Of a stretch of DNA of 45,438 nt, positions 24,313-32,197 are shown piece after piece (positions within the stretch are counted from its first letter, which is position 1; each line of letters begins with the position of its first letter). This stretch comes from Prevotellaceae bacterium (GTDB lineage: Bacteria > Bacteroidota > Bacteroidia > Bacteroidales > Bacteroidaceae). The notes under the pieces were generated by a model that worked only from the letters and a program-made list of their open reading frames with translations, did no database searches and was not told the DNA's origin. Location: assembly GCA_029226205.1 (NCBI GenBank), contig JAQXXT010000104.1, forward strand, positions 1-45,438. The letters run 5' to 3'. Position numbers and translations under genes: made by a program.

Positions 24313-26520
24313 ATGAAACCGACGACCTTATTTCGTTGCCTATTATTTCTCCTCATTTGCCTGTTGTCAGGCTGCTCGGGTGGTAAAGACTACCGGTGGC
24401 ATATTGGTGTGTCCCAATGCGTAGGAGGTAAATGGCGGGATAAGGTGAATCAGGAGATGCTGACGGCCCAACACCTATATAATAAAGAGGTGAAGGTGGA
24501 TATCGCGAATGCGGATAATGACTCCCGTAGGCAGATTCAGCAGATCGACAGCTTGGTAGCGTCTGGAATTGATCTTTTGATCGTAGCGCCGAACAGTTAT
24601 GAGGAGATCTCGCCGGCTATCGACCGTGCCTACAGGGCCGGAGTTCCCGTGATCCTTTTCGACCGGAAGGCGCAGGGAAGTAACTATACGGCGTATATTG
24701 GTGGAGATAATGTGGAGGCCGGAAAGGCCATGGGCCATTATACCCTTTCTCTGCTTCGTGACCGCAGCTATGACCACCGCCCACGGATTCTGGAGATTAC
24801 CGGGGGCACAGTCTCCTCGCCCGCTCGTGACCGTCATCATGGTTTTCAGTCGGTCATGCGCTCGCATACTGATATCGATTATTCCTTTGTCAATACCGAT
24901 TGGACCAATGAAGCTGTCTATGCGGCGATGAAGCAATGGTTGAAAACGCATGATACGCCCGATTTCGTGTTCTGCCATAGTGACCTCGCCGCGTTTTGGG
25001 CCCGTCGTGCCGTCAAGGATGTCCGTGGGAATGTTGGCGATATCCGTTTCCTGGGCATTGACGGTTTGCCAGGACCCGGAGAAGGTATCGATGCCGTAGA
25101 GAAAGGAGAACTCGCCGGTACCTATATCTATCCCACCCATGGCGACCAGATCATCCGGCTGGCCCTCGACATTCTGCAGAAGAAGCCTTATCAGAAGACG
25201 ACAATCATGAAGAGTGTCATTGTCACGCCCGATAATGCGCCCATCCTCATGCAGAGCAGTATGGAACTGCAACGGCAGACCAATGACTTGCTCGTGTTGC
25301 AGAATAAATTGGAGGATTATTTCGGCCTCTATCATACGCAGCGTATGGTGAGCATAACGGCCCTCATTGCCATCGTCCTGCTCGTCGTCGCTTTGATCTT
25401 GATCTGGCGTGCCGTCGTCCAGCTGCGTCGTGCCGGTAGGAAGATCAAGGAACTCAGTAGGGAGCAGACACTCTTTTATACCAATGCCCGTCATCAGTTG
25501 CGCACGCCGCTGACGTTGATAGAGGGCCCTTTGAGACAGCTCGCTGGCAGTGAGACACTGAAGGATGCAGATCGGCAATTGGTGGATATCCTTCAACGTA
25601 ATGTCTCCCAGCTCAGCCGTATTGTATATGACGTGCTCAACTTCCGAAAGGAAGTGCCACCCACAGTCGATGACTATTCTGTCGCAATCCGGGAAGAAAG
25701 GCAGAACGTGGAGGACGCTGTACAGAAGGGTAGGGTGGAACTGCTGAAGAATGACCGTGAGGGGCTGGCGTCTATTCTCATCGTTGATGACAATGAGGAT
25801 ATGCGTAACTATCTCCATACGCTGCTCTGTGACCGCTATCATGTCGTGGAGGCTGCTGACGGGGAGAGCGGGCTGACACTGGCGCGGGAGAGCGTGCCCG
25901 ATCTGATCGTCTCCGACGTGATGATGCCCGTGATGGATGGTCTGCAGTTCTGCAAGAAAATCAAGGAGAACGAGGTGACGAGCCATATCCCCGTCATCCT
26001 CCTCACGGCCCGCAGTACCGATGAGCAGCAGATGGAGGGACTGGGCTCCGGCGCTGATGCTTACATGACCAAGCCTTTCAATGCCGACCTCCTCCTGGCG
26101 CGCATCGATAATCTTCTCAAATCCCGCCGTCAGCTCCGCCGACTTTTCATGGCTCATTCCTTTGATTCCAAGGAGGAGGAGAAACAACTGAAGACGGTGG
26201 ATAAGAGATTCATTAATCAGCTTCGTCAGACCATCCTCAAGAGAATGGGAGAGAGTGATCTGAAAATGGATGACCTGGGAACGGAGCTGGGCATGAGTCG
26301 TGTACAACTGTACCGGAAGGTGAAGGCGCTCACGGGACTGTCACCCGTGGAGCTGCTTCGGGAGATGCGGTTGCAACGGGCGCATAAGCTTCTGGAGACA
26401 ACGGATCTCACCGTGTCGCAGGTGGCCTATGATGTCGGTTTCAGCACGCCGGGTTATTTCACTACTTGTTTCAAAAAGCAGTTTGGAAAGTATCCCACGG
26501 AGCTCAAGGAGAACGCGTAG
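24313..26520 (+). CDS. Hybrid two-component-like fructan regulator lacking the kinase ATPase domain
   Basis: A 735-residue one-piece sensor-regulator in the position of the fructose-sensing hybrid regulator of Bacteroides fructan loci. Domains: signal peptide with lipobox-like LLSGC (Cys21); a periplasmic sugar-binding-protein domain (~27-315; NDSRRQIQQIDSLVASGIDLLIVAPNS, VPVILFDRKA); a membrane helix (~346-370). A HisKA helix follows, with RHQLRTPLTLIEGPL (His near 394), then a receiver (~488-605; ILIVDDNED, Asp in VSDVMMPVMDG, Lys in MTKPF) and an AraC HTH (~630-735). Between LNFRKE (~430) and ILIVDD (~488) only a short charged linker remains. The HATPase_c domain with N, G1 and G2 boxes is absent, and the usual HE of the H-box is HQ. 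It cannot autophosphorylate in the standard way. The reading frame is intact and the protein shorter than the usual ~900 or more. Confidence 0.9.
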   Translation: MKPTTLFRCLLFLLICLLSGCSGGKDYRWHIGVSQCVGGKWRDKVNQEMLTAQHLYNKEVKVDIANADNDSRRQIQQIDSLVASGIDLLIVAPNSYEEISPAIDRAYRAGVPVILFDRKAQGSNYTAYIGGDNVEAGKAMGHYTLSLLRDRSYDHRPRILEITGGTVSSPARDRHHGFQSVMRSHTDIDYSFVNTDWTNEAVYAAMKQWLKTHDTPDFVFCHSDLAAFWARRAVKDVRGNVGDIRFLGIDGLPGPGEGIDAVEKGELAGTYIYPTHGDQIIRLALDILQKKPYQKTTIMKSVIVTPDNAPILMQSSMELQRQTNDLLVLQNKLEDYFGLYHTQRMVSITALIAIVLLVVALILIWRAVVQLRRAGRKIKELSREQTLFYTNARHQLRTPLTLIEGPLRQLAGSETLKDADRQLVDILQRNVSQLSRIVYDVLNFRKEVPPTVDDYSVAIREERQNVEDAVQKGRVELLKNDREGLASILIVDDNEDMRNYLHTLLCDRYHVVEAADGESGLTLARESVPDLIVSDVMMPVMDGLQFCKKIKENEVTSHIPVILLTARSTDEQQMEGLGSGADAYMTKPFNADLLLARIDNLLKSRRQLRRLFMAHSFDSKEEEKQLKTVDKRFINQLRQTILKRMGESDLKMDDLGTELGMSRVQLYRKVKALTGLSPVELLREMRLQRAHKLLETTDLTVSQVAYDVGFSTPGYFTTCFKKQFGKYPTELKENA

Positions 26521-26565
26521 TCACACAAGACGGATGAAAAAAATCGTTCATTCTCTTTCACTATG

Positions 26566-26600
26566 GTTACATGAAACAACATTTGGATAGGATGAACTGA
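26566..26600 (+). promoter_or_regulatory. Candidate operator of the fructan regulator (MFS side)
   Basis: GTTACATGAAACAA at 26566-26579 is identical to 17341-17354. Here the element ATGAA repeats as a direct repeat, 26571-26575 and 26592-26596, spaced 21 bp (two helical turns), the pattern expected for an AraC-domain dimer. The box starts 64 bp upstream of the -7 element at 26630. Confidence 0.6.
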
Positions 26601-26629
26601 AAATAGACGTAAGAAATCAACAAATACAA

Positions 26630-26637
26630 TAATTTTG
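26630..26637 (+). promoter_or_regulatory. -7 element of the MFS-fructokinase unit
   Basis: TAATTTTG fits TAnnTTTG; as at 17405 there is no matching -33 TTTG. The predicted start near 26644 gives a leader of about 35 nt. Confidence 0.6.
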
Positions 26638-26678
26638 CCCAGCGAAACAATTCAAGGACAAGTAAAAACCTAACCACA

Positions 26679-27866
26679 ATGGACAATAAAAAAGTTAATG
26701 CGTTGGCACTGTCATCTGTGATGCTCTGCTTCTTTGCCATGGGATTCGTCGATCTCGTGGGTATCGCTTCCAACTACGTGAAGCATGACCTCGGACTCTC
26801 TGACTCCATGGCCAACTCACTGCCGGGACTCGTGTTCTTCTGGTTTCTGATCTTCTCCGTGCCTACGGGCGTGCTGATGAACAAGATCGGACGGAAGAAG
26901 ACCGTGCTCCTCTCCCTCGTCGTCACCGTCTTCTCCCTGTTGCTGCCGATCTTCTCGGAGAACTTCTACGTGATGCTCATCTCTTTCTCACTCCTCGGTA
27001 TCGGCAACGCCCTCATGCAGACCTCGCTGAACCCGTTGGTGTCTACCGTCGTGCAGGGCGGTCATCTCGCCTCCACGCTGACCTTCGGACAGTTCATCAA
27101 GGCCATCGCCTCTTTCATGGCTCCGTATATCGCCATGTGGGGGTCGGTGAGTGATATCCCGAATTTCGGCCTCGGATGGCGCGTCCTCTTCCCGATCTAT
27201 ATGATCATCGGTATCGCCGCCTCCATCTTCCTCCTCTCCACGCCCATAGAGGAACCGGAGCTGAAGGAACATCGTCAACTGCCGAGTGTCGGTCATCAGT
27301 TCATCGCCTGCTTCAAGCTCCTCGGCACGCCGATCGTCCTGCTGAGTTTCATCGGCATCATGTGCCACGTCGGTATCGATGTCGGTACGAATACCACGGC
27401 ACCGAAGATCCTCATGGAACGCCTGAGCATGACGCTCGACGAGGCCGCCTTTGCCACCTCTTTATATTTTATCTTCCGTACCATCGGCTGTTTCACCGGA
27501 ACGATCATCCTGCGTGTACTTAACAACCGGTTGTTCTTTGCCATTTCTATCCTCTTCATGGCTCTGTCGATGTGCGGGCTGTTCTTCGGACATGAGAAAT
27601 GGATCCTTTATACGAGTATCGCCCTCGTGGGCTACGGCAACAGTAACGTCTTCTCCCTCGTCTTCGCCCAGGCGCTGAAGAGTGAGCCGGAGAAACAGAA
27701 CGAGGTCAGCGGACTGATGATCATGGGCCTCTTCGGTGGTACCGTCTTCCCGATGGTTATGGGCTGGGCGACGGATGCCGCTCATACCGTTGCTGCCGCC
27801 GTTGCCGTCATGGCCGTCGGTGTCGTCTATTTGGCTACTTATATCGGAAAAATTAAAGAAAACTAA
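26679..27866 (+). CDS. MFS sugar permease, probable fructose transporter
   Basis: A 395-residue inner-membrane transporter of the FHS/FucP-like branch of the major facilitator superfamily, with about 12 hydrophobic helices. The loop between helices 2 and 3 has the MFS signature GVLMNKIGRKKTVLLS. The N-terminal half contains FAMGFVDLVGIASNYVKHDLGLSD, as in Bacteroidota hexose permeases. It probably imports fructose released by GH32 in the periplasm, by proton symport; substrate is inferred from position between the fructan regulator and fructokinase. The fructokinase starts 11 nt after its stop, so the two form one unit. Confidence 0.9.
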   Translation: MDNKKVNALALSSVMLCFFAMGFVDLVGIASNYVKHDLGLSDSMANSLPGLVFFWFLIFSVPTGVLMNKIGRKKTVLLSLVVTVFSLLLPIFSENFYVMLISFSLLGIGNALMQTSLNPLVSTVVQGGHLASTLTFGQFIKAIASFMAPYIAMWGSVSDIPNFGLGWRVLFPIYMIIGIAASIFLLSTPIEEPELKEHRQLPSVGHQFIACFKLLGTPIVLLSFIGIMCHVGIDVGTNTTAPKILMERLSMTLDEAAFATSLYFIFRTIGCFTGTIILRVLNNRLFFAISILFMALSMCGLFFGHEKWILYTSIALVGYGNSNVFSLVFAQALKSEPEKQNEVSGLMIMGLFGGTVFPMVMGWATDAAHTVAAAVAVMAVGVVYLATYIGKIKEN

Positions 27867-27877
27867 AAACTAACGAT

Positions 27878-28759
27878 ATGAATAAGATCATTGTAGGATT
27901 GGGAGAGGCATTGTGGGATTGCCTCCCCGAAGGAAAGAAATTAGGAGGTGCACCGGCAAACTTCGCATACCATGCCAGTCAGTTTGGTTTTGATGCCCGT
28001 GCCGTCAGTGCCGTCGGTAAGGATGCGCTCGGTGATGAGACCCTGAAGGAGTTTGACGCCAAAGGTTTGAAGTATGTCATGCCGCGTGTCGACTACCCCA
28101 CGGGTACCGTCGCTGTCACGCTTGATGCAGAGGGCGTACCTACTTATGACATCAAGCAGAATGTAGCGTGGGATAATATCCCCTTCACCCCGGAGATCGA
28201 GGAGGCTGCCCATCACTGCGAGGCTGTCTGCTTCGGTTCTCTCGCTCAGCGTAGTGAAGTATCCCGGAAGACGATTTATCAGTTCCTCGACAGTACGCCG
28301 GCCAGTTGTCTGAAGATCTTCGACATCAACCTCCGTCAGAACTTCTATTCTAAGGAGGTCATCCAGGAGAGTCTGAAGCGTTGTGATATTCTGAAGATCA
28401 ATGATGAGGAACTCGTGACCATCGGACGTATGTTCGGTTATCCCGGCTTGGATATCGAGAACAAGTGCTGGCTGATCCTCGGCAAATACAACCTCCGCAT
28501 GCTCGTCCTCACCTGTGGCACGAATGGCAGTTATGTCTTCACCCCCGGCGAGTTGTCGTTCCAGGAGACACCGAAGGTGAAGGTCGCCGATACCGTCGGC
28601 GCCGGCGACAGTTTCACCGGCTCTTTCACGGCGGCAATCCTCAACGGAATGCCTGTGAAGAAAGCCCATGAGCTTGCCGTGAAGGTCAGTGCTTTCGTCT
28701 GCACGCAGGACGGCGCAATGCCGAAGTTGCCGGAGGAGTTCACGAAGAATAACCAGTAA
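27878..28759 (+). CDS. Fructokinase, PfkB family
   Basis: Phosphorylates fructose, most likely to fructose-6-phosphate, in the cytoplasm after import by the adjacent permease. The 293-residue protein has the N-terminal PfkB signature region GEALWDCLPEGKKLGGAPANFAYH, in which GGAPAN contacts the sugar. The C-terminal signature DTVGAGDSFTGSF carries the catalytic Asp and anion hole. The end of the catalytic domain, KVSAFVCTQDGAMPKLP, matches bacterial fructokinases (FrK/ScrK type). It is last in the MFS-fructokinase unit; its terminator at 28781 overlaps the next promoter. Confidence 0.94.
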   Translation: MNKIIVGLGEALWDCLPEGKKLGGAPANFAYHASQFGFDARAVSAVGKDALGDETLKEFDAKGLKYVMPRVDYPTGTVAVTLDAEGVPTYDIKQNVAWDNIPFTPEIEEAAHHCEAVCFGSLAQRSEVSRKTIYQFLDSTPASCLKIFDINLRQNFYSKEVIQESLKRCDILKINDEELVTIGRMFGYPGLDIENKCWLILGKYNLRMLVLTCGTNGSYVFTPGELSFQETPKVKVADTVGAGDSFTGSFTAAILNGMPVKKAHELAVKVSAFVCTQDGAMPKLPEEFTKNNQ

Positions 28760-28780
28760 TTTTATTTTTTATAAAAAAAG

Positions 28781-28814
28781 TCCGATAGAAATTTTGTCTC
28801 TATCGGATTTTTTT
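28781..28814 (+). terminator. Intrinsic terminator after fructokinase
   Basis: TCCGATAGA (28781-28789) pairs with TCTATCGGA (28799-28807) and is followed by seven T residues. The 9-nt loop contains the TTTG used as -33 element by the next gene. An A-run before the left arm makes it usable in both directions. Confidence 0.85.
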
Positions 28815-28823
28815 GTATTTTTG
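28793..28823 (+). promoter_or_regulatory. Promoter of the pectin methylesterase gene
   Basis: TTTG (28793-28796), 19 nt, TATTTTTG (28816-28823). The -33 element sits in the terminator loop. The predicted start near 28830 is downstream of the alternative start at 28813, so ATG 28855 is chosen. Confidence 0.7.
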
Positions 28824-28854
28824 CGGCGTTTTTATACTAAAAACTAACACTACA

Positions 28855-31800
28855 ATGAACAAATTATTCTACTTCTTAGGATTGTTGTGTATCCTATTGT
28901 TGCCGCAACGTATGTCGGCACAGGATGTCACGGCACAATGGGATTTCCAGAACGGAATCCCGTCGACGATCACGTCAGTGGCCGTTCAGGGCAGGACGGG
29001 TGTTGTCGCTTCCGATGTTGACGGCATTTTGCTTACGGTAGATGCCACAAATGGTAAATTGGCAGTCCGTTCTAATGGTGACGCACAGTTTAACAGTGGC
29101 ACGATCATCCAGGTCCCTGTCAAGCATGCTAAGGATGAGGTGACTGTTGTCAGTGATGGTGCAGCTTATACAAACTACACCATCGGTGGCATTGAAGCCA
29201 CGGAAGTAACGACGACCCATATCGCTACTGCTGCTGAGGCTAAAGCGGGTTATGTAGAGATCATCGGTACGGGCAGTTCCTATCTCCGACGTATCGTCGT
29301 TGTACAAAAGGACCCTCGTCAGGAGAAGGCGTTGTACACCACTGATTTCACCGACTGGCCGTCTATTGACCGCAAAGCCAATAATGAGACTCCCTCGACG
29401 CAGTCCGTGACGACCCTTTACAGTAATGAGACGCTCACGTTTACCCTTTGTGGTGTCGGCGTCGATCCTGCCGGTAAGAATGACGCGAAATTCACGACTC
29501 CGACTTTCACGGGCTACATGCAGAGCGCGAAATATACAGCAGAGGTAAAAGCCAATGAGCCTTATGCGATGATCTCTGCGATCAAGAACCTCACGAAGAT
29601 TGTCTTCCATCAGGCAGCCACGGGTGGTAGACGTGGTTGGGCCGTTGCCGCACGAAAGGCCGGAACGACCGAATGGACCACCCTCTTCAACCAGTCCATC
29701 ACCACGACAACGGGTGAGAACGACACCATCGCCATCCCTGCCGATCTGCAGGAAAATGTGGAGGTGAAGTTTTATAACTTTAATTTGAATCAGAACGCTT
29801 ACATGTCCGACCTCGCCCTCTATGGTTTGGTCGATCTGAGTAATACCCCGATGTTGGAGTCTTTGACCGTCAATGGTCAGGCTTATTCCGCCATTGATAT
29901 CTTCTCCGAGGCCAAGGATGGCAGTCAGACGGCTACCCTCGAAGTCAGCAAGAGCGCGAAGATGCCGAGTGCTGACAACCCTGTGACGGCTGTCGCTTCC
30001 AATGGTACTGTGGGTACGGTCACGTATACCACGAAGGATGATATGACGGTTGTCACGATCCCTGTCACCCTGAATGGTCTCACGACGAATTATATTGCTA
30101 CCTTCGTTTGGAAACCCGACTACACCCTTACTTATTATGCTTCTGACGGCACGACGGTCCTTGGAACACAGACTGTAGAGAAGGATGCCGCCATCTCTTC
30201 TTTCGCTGTCGCTGATCCTTCTGTTGAAGACGGGTATAAGTTCCGTGGCTGGACGGCGCAGGCCGGAAAGGGTAAGAAATATACCACTTCCGACGTCGTC
30301 ACTTCCGATCTCAGCCTCTATGCGCTTGTCACTGCTATCGAGACGGCCAATGATACGGCCCGTTACGACTATTCCCTCTGTGATGAGTTTTTCGATCCCG
30401 CCGATCATGAGGCCTTTACCGTCTCCGGCACTGGAAAGTTCCATGATGCGAACCATGGTTGGGTGTTCAACAATGGAGATAAGATTCAGTTGCTGCTGGG
30501 TGCGAAGGGTTATATCAAACTGACACTCTGCAAATATACCAATGTGGCATCCACAATTGACTTACTCGACAGTAAGGGAAATACGATTGCCACGACCCAG
30601 GCACAGAGTACTTCCGATGGTGATATCGCTATCCTGAACTATTCGGGTGAAGTGGGTACTTATACGCTCTCTTTCAATGGCAGTGCCTACCTCCATGCCC
30701 TCTCTATTGTCAATCTCGGTAAGGTGCCGTTCACGCAGACCGGCAACTGGTATGTCGTGAAGAGCGGTGATGCTACTGGATTGCTGACTGCTCTGGAGTG
30801 TGCCGGTACGAATACCGATGAGCGTAAATTCATCTTCCTGCCCAATGGCACTTATGACTTTGGCAATAAGGTCCTGAACCGTGTCAGTGGTAAGAATATC
30901 TCCCTCATCGGTGAGAGTGAGGATGGAGTTGTCCTCGTCAACAAGCCGGAAACGGAAGGTATCAATGTCACCGCCACCTTATATAATAAGTCCACGGGAC
31001 TCTATCTGCAGGATCTGACGTTGAAGAACAACTATCCCTTCAACACCACTACAGGAGCTACGGGCCGTGCCGTCTGTCTCCAGGATGAGGGCACGCAGAC
31101 GATCTGCAAGAATGTGAAGATGCTCTCTTTCCAGGATACTTACTATAGTCATAACAACAGTAAGGGCCAGTATTATTTCGAGAACAGTGAGATCCACGGT
31201 ATTGTCGACTATCTCTGTGGTGATGGTGATGCTTATTTCAAGAATTGTGTCCTCTTCAACGAGGCCGGAAAGAGTGCCCATATCACGGCCAATGCCACGA
31301 ACAGCAACTACGGTTATGTCTTCGACGGCTGTACCGTGAAACTCGGCGGTGATGATCAGTATGACTTTGGTCGTGCCTGGAATGGTGCTGCCCGTGTGGC
31401 CTTCCTCAACACAACCCTCGCCGGTGCTGCTGCTACGAAGATCCGTGCTACCCGTTGGGAGCCGAATGGCATGAATGTGATGCCGCAGAACTTCTGGGAG
31501 TACAACAGTATGGATGAGAATGGTAATGTGATCTCTCCGGCATCGAATGTTGTGGACTTCACCTTTAACAACCAGACCTCTTCGAAGGAGACGATTCTCC
31601 CTGCCGATCAGGTGAGCAATTTCGCCCTCGACAAGGTCTTTACCAACTGGACACCGGCAGCCTTCACCCTACAGTGTGCCGCTCCCGTCGTCACACTGAA
31701 CGGCGGCAGTCTGAGTTGGACGGCTGTTGACGGTGCCAGTACTTATCTCATCTTCCGCAATGGCAGCCTTGTCACGATCACAGAGGCTACAAGCTTTGAC

Positions 31801-32049
31801 ACCACCGCTGCTGCCACAACTTCTTCCGCCAAGGCAGCAACGACAACGCCAGACGTCTGGACCGTCCGTGCCGCCAATGTCATGGGCGGCCTCGGTACGG
31901 CAGGTACGGCTACGTTGGCAACGGCTATCCGTTCCATTACGGAGGACGGTAATCGGGCCGATACACCTTATTATAATATAGGTGGTCAGCGTGTGAGTCA
32001 AAATACATGTGGACTGTTGATCCATAACGGTAAGAAAGTGATTAAATAA
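28855..32049 (+). CDS. Large multidomain CE8 pectin methylesterase
   Basis: De-esterifies homogalacturonan, releasing methanol and exposing it to polygalacturonases. The protein has 1064 residues, against about 300-350 for a bare CE8 enzyme. Signal peptide (MNKLFYFLGLLCILLLPQRMSA). Two related beta-sandwich modules are visible, at ~25-160 (ending GSSYLRRIVVVQ) and ~535-622 (ending GSAYLHALSIVNL). Other beta-rich segments lie between, including a 'Flg_new'-like repeat (LTYYASDGTTVLG...YKFRGWT). The CE8 beta-helix spans ~630-890 with VCLQDEG (Gln), SFQDTYYSH (Asp acid/base), GIVDYLCGDGDAYF (Asp nucleophile) and FGRAWN (Arg). The C-terminus is YYNIGGQRV then GLLIHNGKKVIK, a type IX-like sorting tail. 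A single-gene unit with its own promoter and terminator. Confidence 0.93.
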   Translation: MNKLFYFLGLLCILLLPQRMSAQDVTAQWDFQNGIPSTITSVAVQGRTGVVASDVDGILLTVDATNGKLAVRSNGDAQFNSGTIIQVPVKHAKDEVTVVSDGAAYTNYTIGGIEATEVTTTHIATAAEAKAGYVEIIGTGSSYLRRIVVVQKDPRQEKALYTTDFTDWPSIDRKANNETPSTQSVTTLYSNETLTFTLCGVGVDPAGKNDAKFTTPTFTGYMQSAKYTAEVKANEPYAMISAIKNLTKIVFHQAATGGRRGWAVAARKAGTTEWTTLFNQSITTTTGENDTIAIPADLQENVEVKFYNFNLNQNAYMSDLALYGLVDLSNTPMLESLTVNGQAYSAIDIFSEAKDGSQTATLEVSKSAKMPSADNPVTAVASNGTVGTVTYTTKDDMTVVTIPVTLNGLTTNYIATFVWKPDYTLTYYASDGTTVLGTQTVEKDAAISSFAVADPSVEDGYKFRGWTAQAGKGKKYTTSDVVTSDLSLYALVTAIETANDTARYDYSLCDEFFDPADHEAFTVSGTGKFHDANHGWVFNNGDKIQLLLGAKGYIKLTLCKYTNVASTIDLLDSKGNTIATTQAQSTSDGDIAILNYSGEVGTYTLSFNGSAYLHALSIVNLGKVPFTQTGNWYVVKSGDATGLLTALECAGTNTDERKFIFLPNGTYDFGNKVLNRVSGKNISLIGESEDGVVLVNKPETEGINVTATLYNKSTGLYLQDLTLKNNYPFNTTTGATGRAVCLQDEGTQTICKNVKMLSFQDTYYSHNNSKGQYYFENSEIHGIVDYLCGDGDAYFKNCVLFNEAGKSAHITANATNSNYGYVFDGCTVKLGGDDQYDFGRAWNGAARVAFLNTTLAGAAATKIRATRWEPNGMNVMPQNFWEYNSMDENGNVISPASNVVDFTFNNQTSSKETILPADQVSNFALDKVFTNWTPAAFTLQCAAPVVTLNGGSLSWTAVDGASTYLIFRNGSLVTITEATSFDTTAAATTSSAKAATTTPDVWTVRAANVMGGLGTAGTATLATAIRSITEDGNRADTPYYNIGGQRVSQNTCGLLIHNGKKVIK

Positions 32050-32050
32050 A

Positions 32051-32079
32051 AGAAGCGGCCGCAAGGCCGCTTCTTTTTT
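32051..32079 (+). terminator. Intrinsic terminator after CE8 gene
   Basis: AGAAGCGGCC (32051-32060), GCAA loop, GGCCGCTTCT (32065-32074), then T residues to 32079. It begins 1 nt after the stop codon. Confidence 0.9.
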
Positions 32080-32088
32080 ATCCTTTTA

Positions 32089-32102
32089 CGTAAACGTTTG
32101 CG
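32089..32102. promoter_or_regulatory. LacI-type operator-like palindrome before pectin susC
   Basis: CGTAAACGTTTGCG is a near-palindrome (6 of 7 pairs) centred on CG, the shape of LacI-family operators. It is 45 bp upstream of the -7 element at 32147. No LacI-family gene is in the window. Confidence 0.35.
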
Positions 32103-32146
32103 CAAGAAAATAGGAGAGGAGAGAGACGGATATAGAAAAAAATGCG

Positions 32147-32154
32147 TAACTTTG
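32147..32154 (+). promoter_or_regulatory. -7 element of the pectin susC operon
   Basis: TAACTTTG matches TAnnTTTG; the -33 region is purine-rich with no TTTG, suggesting regulated expression. The predicted start near 32161 gives a leader of about 37 nt. Confidence 0.6.
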
Positions 32155-32197
32155 CGAAATCAAAGATAAATTTATCACTAATCTAAAAAGCAAATAT

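Noticed and set aside
24475..26307. Long minus-strand frame (610 residues) opposite the hybrid regulator
   Set aside because: Same codon-bias effect; no recognisable protein features and no promoter.
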